A DNA stretch of 64,000 nt from an uncultured Prevotella sp. (GTDB lineage: Bacteria > Bacteroidota > Bacteroidia > Bacteroidales > Bacteroidaceae). The position numbers were made by a program, and so were the translations under genes. This document shows positions 8,541 to 17,439 of the stretch, one piece after another (within the stretch, counting starts at the first letter, position 1; every line of letters starts with the position of its first letter). The DNA is taken from positions 1-64,000 of the forward strand of contig CAMYVQ010000010.1 of assembly GCA_947302435.1 (NCBI GenBank), given 5' to 3'. Under the pieces are notes generated by a model that did not search any database, was not told the origin of the DNA, and saw nothing but the letters and a program-made list of their open reading frames with translations.

Positions 8541-10142
8541 ATGAAAAAACTTCTATTAGGCGACCAGGCTATAGCACAGGGAGCCATTGATGCCGGATTA
8601 AGCGGAGTTTACGCTTATCCGGGAACCCCTTCAACAGAAATTACAGAGTACATTCAAGATTCGCCATTAGCGCATGAACGAGGCATTCATAGCCGCTGGT
8701 CTACCAACGAGAAGACAGCTATGGAAGCAGCTTTGGGCATGTCGTTCATGGGTAAGCGTGCCCTTGTCTGTATGAAACATGTCGGTCTGAACGTTTGTGC
8801 CGACCCCTTCGTGAACAGTGGTATGACAGGTGTCAACGGTGGTATTGTGGTGCTGGTGGCCGACGATCCCTCAATGCATTCTTCGCAGGACGAACAGGAT
8901 TCACGTTTCTATGGCAAGTTCGCTATGGTTCCCACGCTTGAACCCTCCAATCAGCAAGAGGCCTATAACATGATGTCAACGGCCTACGAGCTTTCAGAGC
9001 AGATTGGGCTGCCCGTGCTGATGCGTGTGACAACCCGTATGGCTCATAGCCGTGCCGTTGTTGAGGTGGCTGATGAGCCGAAAGCTCAGAAAGAGCTGAA
9101 CTATAATGCCAAGGCCAGCAATTGGGTGTTGCTTCCCGCATTTGCCCGTAAGCGTAATGAAGTGGTCACTGGTCAGCAACCCCTTTTGGAGCAGATAGCC
9201 GTTGATAGTATATATAATAGGTATATTGACGGTCCCGACCATAAGTTAGGCATCGTTGCCAGCGGTATTGCCTTCAACTATCTGATGGAGTGCTATCCCA
9301 ATGGCGATTGTCCCTATCCTGTGTTGAAGGTCAGCCAGTATCCTCTTCCTAAAAAGCTCATCCGTCGCATGACCGATGATTGTGAGTTTGTACTCATTGC
9401 TGAGGAGGGACAGCCTTTCATCGAAGATCAAGTGCGTGGTGTGATGCCTGGCAATGCTGTCATCAAAGGCCGTCTTACGGGTGAACTGCCCCGAACGGGC
9501 GAACTGAACCCCGACCTGTTGAAAAAAGCCCTCGGACTTCCTTCCGACGAGGCTTATAAGACGTGTGAGGATGTTGCGCCGCGTCCGCCGGCACTCTGTC
9601 AGGGTTGCGGTCACCGTGATGTCTATACGGCCTTGAATCAGGTGTTGCTCGACTATCCCAATGCTCGTGTGTTCGGTGACATCGGTTGCTACACGCTTGG
9701 TTTTCTGCCTCCCTACAAAGCCATCCATTCATGTGTGGACATGGGTGCCTCTATCACCATGGCTAAGGGTGCCAGCGATGCCGGTCAGTGGCCGTCGATT
9801 GCTATCATCGGCGACTCCACTTTCACGCATAGCGGTATGACCGGTCTGCTTGATGCCGCCAATGAGAATGCCAACATCGTGGTCATCATCAGCGACAACC
9901 TGACTACGGCCATGACGGGCGGACAGGATTCAGCCGGAACCAATAAGTTTGAGGCCATCTGCCTTGCCTTGGGCGTTCCCCAAGAGCACCTGCATGTGGT
10001 GAATCCCATTCCGAAGAACATGTCCGAGATTACCACCATCCTCAAACAGGAAATCGAATACAAAGGTATCTCGGTCATCATTCCTCGTCGCGAGTGCATG
10101 CAAACCTTACAACGTCATTTGAAACAGAAGAAAGCAAAGTAA
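8541..10142 (+). CDS. iorA: Indolepyruvate:ferredoxin oxidoreductase alpha subunit, without ferredoxin domain
   Basis: Oxidatively decarboxylates aryl-pyruvates to aryl-acetyl-CoA, passing electrons to ferredoxin. The 533-residue protein has the N-terminal pyrimidine-binding domain (LLLGDQAIAQGAIDAGLSG, AYPGTPSTEI) and a C-terminal thiamine diphosphate domain with GDS at 424-426 followed by a conserved Asn region. A GCGHR cluster is also present. It ends about 70-100 residues before typical archaeal IorA: the C-terminal domain with two 4Fe-4S cysteine clusters is absent. The start is the ATG at 8541; an upstream in-frame TTG would begin inside the promoter. Confidence 0.92.
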   Translation: MKKLLLGDQAIAQGAIDAGLSGVYAYPGTPSTEITEYIQDSPLAHERGIHSRWSTNEKTAMEAALGMSFMGKRALVCMKHVGLNVCADPFVNSGMTGVNGGIVVLVADDPSMHSSQDEQDSRFYGKFAMVPTLEPSNQQEAYNMMSTAYELSEQIGLPVLMRVTTRMAHSRAVVEVADEPKAQKELNYNAKASNWVLLPAFARKRNEVVTGQQPLLEQIAVDSIYNRYIDGPDHKLGIVASGIAFNYLMECYPNGDCPYPVLKVSQYPLPKKLIRRMTDDCEFVLIAEEGQPFIEDQVRGVMPGNAVIKGRLTGELPRTGELNPDLLKKALGLPSDEAYKTCEDVAPRPPALCQGCGHRDVYTALNQVLLDYPNARVFGDIGCYTLGFLPPYKAIHSCVDMGASITMAKGASDAGQWPSIAIIGDSTFTHSGMTGLLDAANENANIVVIISDNLTTAMTGGQDSAGTNKFEAICLALGVPQEHLHVVNPIPKNMSEITTILKQEIEYKGISVIIPRRECMQTLQRHLKQKKAK

Positions 10143-10145
10143 ACA

Positions 10146-10718
10146 ATGAAAACAGATATTATCCTTTGCGGTGTGGGAGGACAAGGCATTCTCTCCATTG
10201 CTACTATTATCGGCGAGGCTGCCATGAAGGAGAACCTCTACATCAAGCAGGCCGAGGTACACGGCATGAGTCAGCGCGGTGGTGATGTGCAGTCGAACCT
10301 TCGTCTTTCGAGCGAACCTATTCATAGTGACCTCATTCCTCTTGGCGGTGCCGATGTTATCATCTCCATGGAACCTATGGAAGCTCTGCGTTACCTGCCC
10401 TACCTGAAAAAAGATGGTTGGGTGATTACTTCAAGTACTCCGTTCGTAAATATTCCTAATTACCCAGATATTGAGGTGATTAAGGATGACTTGAACAAAC
10501 TTGGCAACGTCATTATGCTCGACATTGAGCAGCAAGCCAAAGATGCTGGCGTTCCCCGTTCGGCCAACGTCATTCTGTTAGGAGCTGCCCAAAAAGCTCT
10601 TGGCATTGAGTACGGGAAGTTGGAAGATGCTGTCCGTCGTGTTTTCGGTCGTAAAGGCGATGCCGTGGTTGAAGCCAATATCAAAGCGTTGGCTATCGGT
10701 AAGCATGCTCAAAAGTAA
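10146..10718 (+). CDS. iorB: Indolepyruvate:ferredoxin oxidoreductase beta subunit
   Basis: The gamma-type (2-oxoacid:acceptor oxidoreductase) partner of IorA. The 190-residue protein opens with MKTDIILCGVGGQGIL, whose GVGGQG loop (9-14) is the family signature, and contains EVHGMSQRGGDVQSNLR and the GADVIISMEPMEALR segment. Length matches the family. It starts 3 bases after the iorA stop, so the two are translated from one message. Confidence 0.95.
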   Translation: MKTDIILCGVGGQGILSIATIIGEAAMKENLYIKQAEVHGMSQRGGDVQSNLRLSSEPIHSDLIPLGGADVIISMEPMEALRYLPYLKKDGWVITSSTPFVNIPNYPDIEVIKDDLNKLGNVIMLDIEQQAKDAGVPRSANVILLGAAQKALGIEYGKLEDAVRRVFGRKGDAVVEANIKALAIGKHAQK

Positions 10719-10729
10719 TCCTGGGAATT

Positions 10730-12037
10730 ATGGAAACACCGATAAAGAAAGAGATTGTCGACCGCTTGGTTGCCCAGTTGGGTATTCAAGACTTTGCCCA
10801 TGCCACCATCCGCGAGGTGAAGCAGGTGGCAGCTATGGCCGAGAAGGAGAGTGGGGTGGAGTATATCAAGATGGAGATGGGTATTCCTGGCCTACCTGCC
10901 GCTAAGGTGGGGGTCGATGCCCAGATCAAGGCATTGCAGGAAGGCATTGCCCATAGTTATCCCGACATTCAGGGCTATCCCGAATTAAAGTGTCAGGCTT
11001 CGCGTTTTGTGAAAGCCTTTATTTGTATTGACATCAATGCCGAAGGATGTGTGCCTGTGACAGGCTCCATGCAGGGTACGTTTGCTTCGTTCCTCACCTG
11101 TTCGCAGTGCGACCCGAAGAAGGACACTGTGCTTTTCATTGATCCGGGCTTCCCCGTTCAGAAGATGCAGTTGAAAGTGATGGGCGTGAAGTTTGAGACT
11201 TTCGATGTCTATGACTATCGTGGCGAACGTCTGGGAGCGAAGTTGGAATCTTATCTCTCGAAGGGCAATATCTGCGCTATCGTCTATTCAAACCCCAATA
11301 ATCCCGCTTGGATTTGCCTGAACGAGGACGAGCTGAAGACAATCGGCACGCTGGCTACAAAGTACGATGTTGTGGTGATGGAAGACCTTGCCTATTTCGC
11401 TATGGACTTCCGCAAGGATCTCTCGAAGCCTTTTGAAGCTCCCTATCAAGCCACTGTGGCTCGATATACCGACAACTATATGTTGCTTATCTCAGGTTCA
11501 AAGGCGTTTAGCTACGCTGGTGAGCGCATAGGTGTCGTTTGCATTGGTGACCATCTGTTCCATCGTCACTACGAGGCACTTAGTGCCCGCTATGAGGGTC
11601 TGCCTTTCGGCCTCGTGTTTTCCACGCGCATGCTCTATGCCCTCTCGTCGGGCACCAGTCATAGTGCCCAGTATGCCATGGCGGCGTTGTTGAAGGCTGC
11701 CTGCGACGGAACCTATAATTTCCGCAATGACATTAAGGTCTATGGTGAGCGTGCCCACAAGCTGAAAGAAATATTCATTCGCCACGGTTTCCATGTCGTC
11801 TACGATAAGGATCTTGACGAGCCTATTGCCGACGGTTTCTATTTCACCATCGGCTACAAAGGTATGACGAGCGGACAGTTGGCCCTCGAACTGATGTACT
11901 ATGGCGTGTCGGCCATCTGCCTTATCACTACAGGTTCACATCAGGAAGGTCTTCGCGTATGTACATCCTTTATTGAGGATCATCAGTACCAGCAGCTCGA
12001 CGAGCGCATGGCCATCTTTGAGAAAAACAATTCATAG
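10730..12037 (+). CDS. PLP-dependent aminotransferase (class I/II)
   Basis: A 435-residue fold-type I aminotransferase. Visible features are the pyridoxal-binding region YSNPNNPAW, the acidic VVMEDLAYFAMD stretch that contacts the pyridine nitrogen, and the Schiff-base lysine in ISGSKAFSYAGERIG (Lys258). It follows iorB by 11 bases and is very likely co-transcribed. Supplying aryl- or branched-chain 2-oxo acids to IorAB is the natural reading of the context, but the amino acid substrate cannot be read from the sequence. Confidence 0.88.
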   Translation: METPIKKEIVDRLVAQLGIQDFAHATIREVKQVAAMAEKESGVEYIKMEMGIPGLPAAKVGVDAQIKALQEGIAHSYPDIQGYPELKCQASRFVKAFICIDINAEGCVPVTGSMQGTFASFLTCSQCDPKKDTVLFIDPGFPVQKMQLKVMGVKFETFDVYDYRGERLGAKLESYLSKGNICAIVYSNPNNPAWICLNEDELKTIGTLATKYDVVVMEDLAYFAMDFRKDLSKPFEAPYQATVARYTDNYMLLISGSKAFSYAGERIGVVCIGDHLFHRHYEALSARYEGLPFGLVFSTRMLYALSSGTSHSAQYAMAALLKAACDGTYNFRNDIKVYGERAHKLKEIFIRHGFHVVYDKDLDEPIADGFYFTIGYKGMTSGQLALELMYYGVSAICLITTGSHQEGLRVCTSFIEDHQYQQLDERMAIFEKNNS

Positions 12038-12058
12038 GGGTGGATAAGTGTCCACTCC
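12037..12058 (+). terminator. Short hairpin after the aminotransferase gene
   Basis: GGGGTGGA (12037-12044) pairs with TCCACTCC (12051-12058) around a 6-base loop, with one G-U pair. It overlaps the aminotransferase stop codon. Only a weak U-rich tract follows, so it may be a partial terminator or a processing hairpin. Confidence 0.35.
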
Positions 12059-12088
12059 TCTTCAATTATTCCTGAAAACGAATCAATT

Positions 12089-12331
12089 ATGGAAGGACTT
12101 ATTGGATCAATCATTATTGGTATGTTGGCCGGTTTGTTTGCCAACAAGGTTATGAACAAAAAAAGTGATGGCTGCTGGTGGAACTTGCTGTTAGGTATAG
12201 TCGGCGGCTTTTTCGGCGGTTGGGTGTTTGACCTGCTGCATATCACCTGGGGTGGTATCATGGGACAGTTGGGTACGGCCATTGTGGGTGCTGTTCTCAT
12301 CCTTTGGATAGCAGCTCATCTCAAGAAATAA
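12089..12331 (+). CDS. GlsB/YeaQ/YmgE-family small membrane protein
   Basis: An 80-residue protein made of three glycine-rich hydrophobic segments (about 4-20, 30-50 and 57-76). The arrangement MEGLIGSIIIGMLAGLFA, then a small polar turn, then LLLGIVGGFFGGWVF, is typical of the transglycosylase-associated/YeaQ stress protein family. These are inner-membrane proteins often induced by stress; their biochemical role is unsettled. It lies between the aminotransferase and ettA on the same strand. Confidence 0.85.
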   Translation: MEGLIGSIIIGMLAGLFANKVMNKKSDGCWWNLLLGIVGGFFGGWVFDLLHITWGGIMGQLGTAIVGAVLILWIAAHLKK

Positions 12332-12347
12332 TCACAATCTCATTACT

Positions 12348-14045
12348 ATGCCAATAGTTGACGACAAGAAAGTGATATTCTCGATGGTCGGCGTTAGCAA
12401 GACCATTCAGCAGAATCAGAAGCAAATACTCAAAAACATCTACTTGAGCTTCTTTTATGGGGCGAAGATAGGCATCATCGGTTTGAACGGTGCGGGCAAG
12501 TCGACCCTGATGAAGATCATTGCCGGTCTCGACCAGCAGTTTCAGGGACAGGTAGTGTGGAGCCCCGGCTACACCGTGGGCTATCTGCCCCAAGACCCTC
12601 CGCTTAACGAGGATAAGAGCGTAAAGGAGAATGTCATGGAGGGAGTTCAATATGTCTATGATGCGCTGGCCGAGTACGACGACATCAATGTGAAATTCGG
12701 TCTTCCTGAATACTACGAAGATCCCGACAAGATGGACAAACTCATGGCGCGCCAGGCCGAGCTTCAGGACATTATCGATGCTACCGATGCATGGAACATG
12801 GACTCGAAATTGGAGCGTGCTATGGATGCCCTGCGTTGTCCGCCAGGCGATTGGAGCGTGAAGAATCTTTCGGGCGGTGAACGCCGCCGTGTGGCACTCT
12901 GCCGTTTGTTGTTGCAAAAGCCTGACGTGTTGCTGCTCGACGAGCCTACCAACCATCTTGATGCCGAATCCATCGATTGGCTTGAACAGCATTTGCAACA
13001 ATACGAGGGAACGGTGATTGCCGTCACCCACGACCGCTATTTCCTTGACGACGTGGCCGAGTGGATTCTCGAACTTGACCGTGGCGAGGGCATCCCTTGG
13101 AAGGGCAACTACTCGTCGTGGTTAGAGCAGAAGAGCCAGCGGTTGGCTTTGGAGGAAAAAGCTGCCTCGAAGCGCCGTAAGACACTGGAGCGCGAGTTGG
13201 AATGGGTGCGTATGGCTCCCAAGGCTCGTCACGCCAAAGGCAAGGCTCGTCTGAATAGCTATGAGTCCATGCTCAATGAAGAACAGAAGCAGAAGGAGGA
13301 AAAACTGGAAATCTTCATTCCCAACGGCCCACGCTTAGGCAACAAGGTTATCGAGGCCGAGCATGTGGCCAAGGCCTTTGGTGAGAAAACACTCTTCAGC
13401 GACTTGAACTTTGTGTTGCCCCCCAACGGCATCGTGGGTGTCATCGGACCTAATGGAGCAGGCAAGACCACGCTCTTCCGTCTCATCATGGGCATGGAGC
13501 AGGCTGATGCCGGCACCTTCAGTGTGGGCGAGACCGTGAAGCTCTCTTATGTCGACCAACAGCACAAGGATATTGACCCAGCCAAGAGTGTCTATCAGGT
13601 GGTGAGCGGAGGCAATGAAACTATCCGTATGGGTGGACGCGATGTCAACGTTCGTGCCTACCTGTCACGGTTCAATTTCAGTGGTGCCGATCAAGAGAAG
13701 AAGTGTGGCGTGCTCTCTGGTGGTGAGCGCAACCGTCTGCATTTGGCCATTGCCCTAAAACAGGAGGGCAACGTGCTTTTGCTCGACGAGCCTACCAACG
13801 ACATTGATGTGAATACGCTCCGTGCCCTTGAGGAAGGTCTTGAGGCCTTTGCCGGCTGTGCCGTAGTCATTAGTCACGACCGTTGGTTCCTCGACCGCAT
13901 CTGTACGCATATTCTTGCCTTTGAAGGTGAAGGAAACGTTTTCTATTTTGAAGGAAACTACAGTGAATATGAAGCCAACAAGGCTCAGCGTTTAGGACTG
14001 GAGGAACCCAAACGCGCACGTTATCGCAAGTTGATGGAAGAATAA
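12348..14045 (+). CDS. ettA: Energy-dependent translational throttle protein EttA (ABC-F)
   Basis: A cytosolic ABC-F ATPase that binds the ribosomal E site and gates early elongation according to ATP/ADP. The 565-residue protein has two ABC cassettes: P-loop GLNGAGKST (45-53) with LSGGERRRVALCRLL and LLLDEPTNHLD, and a second P-loop GPNGAGKTT with LSGGERNRLHLA. The linker has the basic KARHAKGKARLNSYE segment. Length and linker match EttA (about 555 residues) rather than Uup. Its last 25 bases overlap the 3' end of folK on the other strand. Confidence 0.95.
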   Translation: MPIVDDKKVIFSMVGVSKTIQQNQKQILKNIYLSFFYGAKIGIIGLNGAGKSTLMKIIAGLDQQFQGQVVWSPGYTVGYLPQDPPLNEDKSVKENVMEGVQYVYDALAEYDDINVKFGLPEYYEDPDKMDKLMARQAELQDIIDATDAWNMDSKLERAMDALRCPPGDWSVKNLSGGERRRVALCRLLLQKPDVLLLDEPTNHLDAESIDWLEQHLQQYEGTVIAVTHDRYFLDDVAEWILELDRGEGIPWKGNYSSWLEQKSQRLALEEKAASKRRKTLERELEWVRMAPKARHAKGKARLNSYESMLNEEQKQKEEKLEIFIPNGPRLGNKVIEAEHVAKAFGEKTLFSDLNFVLPPNGIVGVIGPNGAGKTTLFRLIMGMEQADAGTFSVGETVKLSYVDQQHKDIDPAKSVYQVVSGGNETIRMGGRDVNVRAYLSRFNFSGADQEKKCGVLSGGERNRLHLAIALKQEGNVLLLDEPTNDIDVNTLRALEEGLEAFAGCAVVISHDRWFLDRICTHILAFEGEGNVFYFEGNYSEYEANKAQRLGLEEPKRARYRKLMEE

Positions 14046-14425
14046 TCCAGCAATTGTTGAATATAGGGGCGCTGCCAATCGGTAAGATGGTAGCGCTCTT
14101 TTCCATGCTGCATCAAGTCGAGGTCTATAGGTACGATGCCTTGGGCGCGCAGTTGAGGCGTACGTCCCATGTCAGCTTCCATGTTTTTCAGGAGAAGGTT
14201 CAATTCATTGACCTCAAGATTAGTACGGGCATAGAGCAATTGGTTAAGGTAGAGTGGGGCAGACATGCCCTGTTTTGAACTGGAATAAGGCTCTGTCCAT
14301 AGTTCTTCTGTATAGTTAAGGTCAAACAGAACATGACCCAAGCGACGACGCGCCTCGGCCAGGTTCTGTTGTTGCTGGTTGTTGGAAGCCAGCGAGATGA
14401 TGATGTCATAGCCTTCCATGAGCAT
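14021..14425 (-). CDS. folK: 2-amino-4-hydroxy-6-hydroxymethyldihydropteridine pyrophosphokinase
   Basis: Transfers pyrophosphate to the pterin in folate synthesis. The 134-residue protein shows the family landmarks in order: IISLASN near the N terminus, TEPYSSS, LLKNMEADMGR and the metal/pterin motif VPIDLDLMQHG. It is 20-25 residues shorter than E. coli HPPK (159). The start could be the ATG at 14425 or the one two codons later. It begins 9 bases after maeB, implying co-transcription, and its 3' end overlaps ettA tail-to-tail. Confidence 0.9.
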   Translation of the reverse strand: MLMEGYDIIISLASNNQQQQNLAEARRRLGHVLFDLNYTEELWTEPYSSSKQGMSAPLYLNQLLYARTNLEVNELNLLLKNMEADMGRTPQLRAQGIVPIDLDLMQHGKERYHLTDWQRPYIQQLLDYSSINLR

Positions 14426-14434
14426 CGGTATATG

Positions 14435-16732
14435 CTATCGGTTGGAAATGCGGCTTTTGATTTTGTCGACGTAGGCATCAATGACGGCTACGGCCACAAT
14501 GTTCACCACGTCACGTACTGATGCACCGAAGTCGATGAAGTGGATAGGCTTGTTCAGTCCCATCTGGATGGGGCCTATGATTTCCACGTCGGCATCAAGC
14601 ATCTGCAGCATCTTATAGCTGGAGCGTGCTGAGGTGAGGTTGGGGAATACCAGTGTGTTCACGTCCTTGCCAAAAAGGCGCGTGAAGGGGTATTGGTCGT
14701 CGCGCAACTCGCGGTCGAGAGCGAAGCCTATCTGCATCTCGCCGTCAATAGCCATGTCGGGATAAAGCTGCTGCATCTGCTGTACGGCAGCACGTACCTT
14801 TTTGGCCCCCTGACTCTGTGACGAACCGAAGTTGGAGTGCGAAATCATGGAAATGACGGGTTTCTCGTTAAAGAAGCGTACTGCGGTAGCTGAGAGCTTG
14901 GCAATGTCGACCAGTGTGTCGGCATCGGGGTTCTCGTTTACTAACGTATCGGCAATGTAGAGCGTTCCCTTCGGTGAATTGATGATGTGCATTGTTCCGA
15001 AATGTTTGTATTCGGGACGGATACCGATAACCTCGTTGACGACCTTGATCGTATTCGAGTACTTGGTGTAGAGACCTGTGATGAAAGCGTCAGCCTCGCC
15101 CGTCTCCACCATCATCATGCCGAAATAGTTGCGTTCGAACATCTTGTCGTTGGCTTCTTGGAAGGTGTAGCCGTCACGCTGACGTTTTTCAGCCAGAATG
15201 CGTGCATAGCGTTCGCGCCGCTCTTGTTCGTTTGGATGGCGCAGGTTCACAATTTCGATGCCTTCAAGACTTAGATCCAGCTGTTTTGCCATCTTTTCAA
15301 TCACCTCATCGTTGCCCAAGAGTATGGGTTGGCAAATGCCTTCCGACTTGGCCTGTACGGCGGCTTTGAGCATGGTGGGATGGACGGCTTCAGCGAAGAC
15401 CACACGCTGGGGATGGCTGGCGGCTGTGGCATAGAGCTTCTGCGTCAGTTTCGTCTCCTGTCCGAGAAGTACGCTCAACGAGTCCTTGTAATGTTCCCAG
15501 TTGTCAATTTTCTTGCGGGCCACGCCGCTGTCAATGGCAGCTTTGGCCACGGCTGCCGACACCTCAGAAATGAGGCGTGGGTCAACGGGTTTTGGGATGA
15601 AGTACTGACGACCGAACTTGAGATTGTTCACCTTGTACACGTCGTTCACCACATCGGGAACAGGCTGCTTGGCCAGATTGGCAATAGCCATTACAGCGGC
15701 CATCTTCATCTCCTCGTTGATGGCCGTAGCATGCACGTCGAGTGCTCCGCGGAAGATGTAGGGGAAGCCAATGACATTATTGATCTGATTGGGATAGTCA
15801 GTGCGTCCTGTTGACATGAGTACATCAGGGCGTGCCTCCATAGCATCCTCATAAGATATTTCAGGCACGGGGTTAGCCAGTGCGAAAATAATGGGATCTT
15901 TGGCCATCGAACGTACCATCTCCTTGGTGAGCACGTTGCCTTTCGACAAGCCCACAAACACGTCGGCACCATTGACAGCTTCGGCCAGTGTGTGGATGTC
16001 ACGACGGTCGGTGGCGAAGAATCGCTTCTGCTCGTTCAGTCCATCACGGTCACTGCTGATGACACCCTTCGAGTCGAGCATTACAATGTTCTCCTTTTGG
16101 GCACCGAGGGCCATATAAAGCTTGGTGCATGAGATGGCAGCGGCACCAGCACCGTTGACAACGATATGTACCTTCTTGATGTCTTTGCCCACCACTTCCA
16201 ATGCATTTTTCAGTCCAGCGGCACTGATAATGGCTGTGCCGTGTTGGTCGTCATGCATCACAGGAATGTTGAGCGTGCGCTTCAGTCGCTCCTCAATGTA
16301 GAAGCATTCAGGAGCTTTGATGTCCTCAAGGTTGATGCCGCCAAAAGTGGGCGCGATACGTTCCACGGCTTCGCAGAATTTCTCGGGGTCTTTTTCGTCG
16401 ACCTCAATGTCGAACACGTCAATGCCGCCATAAATCTTGAACAGCAGACCCTTTCCTTCCATGACGGGCTTACCGCTCATGGCACCGATGTCGCCAAGGC
16501 CAAGCACAGCAGTGCCGTTGCTGATGACGGCCACAAGGTTGCCTTTGTCGGTGTAGCGGTAGGCATCGTCAGGGTTCTCCTGAATCTCCAGGCAGGGATA
16601 GGCCACACCTGGAGAGTAAGCCAGCGACAGGTCTGTCTGTGTGCGATAAGCCTTCGTTGGCTTTACTTCAATCTTTCCGGGACGACCGCTCTCATGATAT
16701 TCAAGAGCGGCCTCTTTCGTGATTTTTACCAT
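14435..16732 (-). CDS. maeB: NADP-dependent malic enzyme fused to phosphotransacetylase-like domain
   Basis: Decarboxylates malate to pyruvate, producing NADPH. The 765-residue protein is a two-domain fusion. Residues 1 to about 430 form the malic enzyme, with [12 protein letters not shown], the [18 protein letters not shown] nucleotide/substrate loop, and [10 protein letters not shown] with metal-binding acidic residues. The C-terminal 330 residues are phosphate acetyltransferase-like ([16 protein letters not shown] onward), a domain that regulates the enzyme by acetyl-CoA in E. coli MaeB. It lies 20 bases after rubrerythrin and ahead of folK. Confidence 0.95.
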   Translation of the reverse strand: MVKITKEAALEYHESGRPGKIEVKPTKAYRTQTDLSLAYSPGVAYPCLEIQENPDDAYRYTDKGNLVAVISNGTAVLGLGDIGAMSGKPVMEGKGLLFKIYGGIDVFDIEVDEKDPEKFCEAVERIAPTFGGINLEDIKAPECFYIEERLKRTLNIPVMHDDQHGTAIISAAGLKNALEVVGKDIKKVHIVVNGAGAAAISCTKLYMALGAQKENIVMLDSKGVISSDRDGLNEQKRFFATDRRDIHTLAEAVNGADVFVGLSKGNVLTKEMVRSMAKDPIIFALANPVPEISYEDAMEARPDVLMSTGRTDYPNQINNVIGFPYIFRGALDVHATAINEEMKMAAVMAIANLAKQPVPDVVNDVYKVNNLKFGRQYFIPKPVDPRLISEVSAAVAKAAIDSGVARKKIDNWEHYKDSLSVLLGQETKLTQKLYATAASHPQRVVFAEAVHPTMLKAAVQAKSEGICQPILLGNDEVIEKMAKQLDLSLEGIEIVNLRHPNEQERRERYARILAEKRQRDGYTFQEANDKMFERNYFGMMMVETGEADAFITGLYTKYSNTIKVVNEVIGIRPEYKHFGTMHIINSPKGTLYIADTLVNENPDADTLVDIAKLSATAVRFFNEKPVISMISHSNFGSSQSQGAKKVRAAVQQMQQLYPDMAIDGEMQIGFALDRELRDDQYPFTRLFGKDVNTLVFPNLTSARSSYKMLQMLDADVEIIGPIQMGLNKPIHFIDFGASVRDVVNIVAVAVIDAYVDKIKSRISNR

Positions 16733-16752
16733 AAAAAGAATTTGTGTTGTGA

Positions 16753-17295
16753 TTAATAGTTCTCAGCCTTCACTTGGAAATATGCCTGTGCGTGATTGCA
16801 CACGGGACACTCCTCAGGAGCTTTCTTGCCGATAACGATGTGTCCGCAGTTAGAACACTGCCAGATTACATCGTTGTCCTTTGAGAACACACGCTCCTTT
16901 TTGATATTGTCGAGCAGCTTGCGATAGCGTTCCTCATGCTCTTTCTCGATGGCGGCCACACCCTCGAACTTGTCGGCAATCTCGTCGAAGCCTTCCTCTC
17001 GTGCTTCCTGAGCCATGCGCTTGTACATGTCGGTCCACTCGAAGTTTTCACCATTGGCAGCATCCTCCAAGTTGGTCATAGTGTCGCTTACCTTGCCACC
17101 GTTCAGATATTTGTACCATAGCTCGGCATGCTCTTTCTCGTTGGCAGCCGTCTCCTCGAAAATTTTACTGATTTGCACGTAGCCATCCTTCTTGGCCTTC
17201 GAGGCGAAATAGGTGTACTTGTTGCGTGCCTGTGACTCGCCTGCAAATGCTTCCTGCAGGTTCTTCTCTGTCTTTGTTCCTTTTAAGCTTTTCAT
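16753..17295 (-). CDS. Rubrerythrin
   Basis: Peroxide-scavenging non-haem iron protein of anaerobes. The 180-residue protein has an N-terminal ferritin-like diiron domain ([26 protein letters not shown], then two further Glu/ExxH helices) and a C-terminal rubredoxin-like domain with two CxxC knuckles (CSNCGH and CPVCNH). The ATG at 17293-17295 ([17 protein letters not shown]) matches family N termini. The longer frame runs back through the repeat element and is discounted. The repeat copy 2 ends 9 bases upstream. Confidence 0.95.
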   Translation of the reverse strand: MKSLKGTKTEKNLQEAFAGESQARNKYTYFASKAKKDGYVQISKIFEETAANEKEHAELWYKYLNGGKVSDTMTNLEDAANGENFEWTDMYKRMAQEAREEGFDEIADKFEGVAAIEKEHEERYRKLLDNIKKERVFSKDNDVIWQCSNCGHIVIGKKAPEECPVCNHAQAYFQVKAENY

Positions 17296-17304
17296 TGTCT
17301 TATG

Positions 17305-17434
17305 GTCCCCAACGTTAGGGGGATGGGGTCTGAACAAGCGCGAATCATCAGACCTATTACTGTGTTGATAATTATTTAATCGGGGGGAGGGATGTCTGCG
17401 CTTGTTCAGACTCCCAACCCCCTGAATTAGGGGC
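17305..17434. repeat. Inverted-repeat element, copy 2 (MITE/REP-like)
   Basis: A 130-base relative of the element at 7783-7902. The left end has CCCCAACGTTAGGGGG then TCTGAACAAGCG. The right end (17398-17434) has GCGCTTGTTCAGAC then CCCCCTGAATTAGGGG. The middle differs between the copies, apart from a shared ATCAGAC word. It fills the gap between ansA and the rubrerythrin start codon, the same placement as copy 1. Confidence 0.85.
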
Positions 17435-17439
17435 AAAGA

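Noticed and set aside
17296..17436. N-terminal extension of rubrerythrin
   Set aside because: It is translation of the inverted-repeat element; the family starts at the ATG at 17295.
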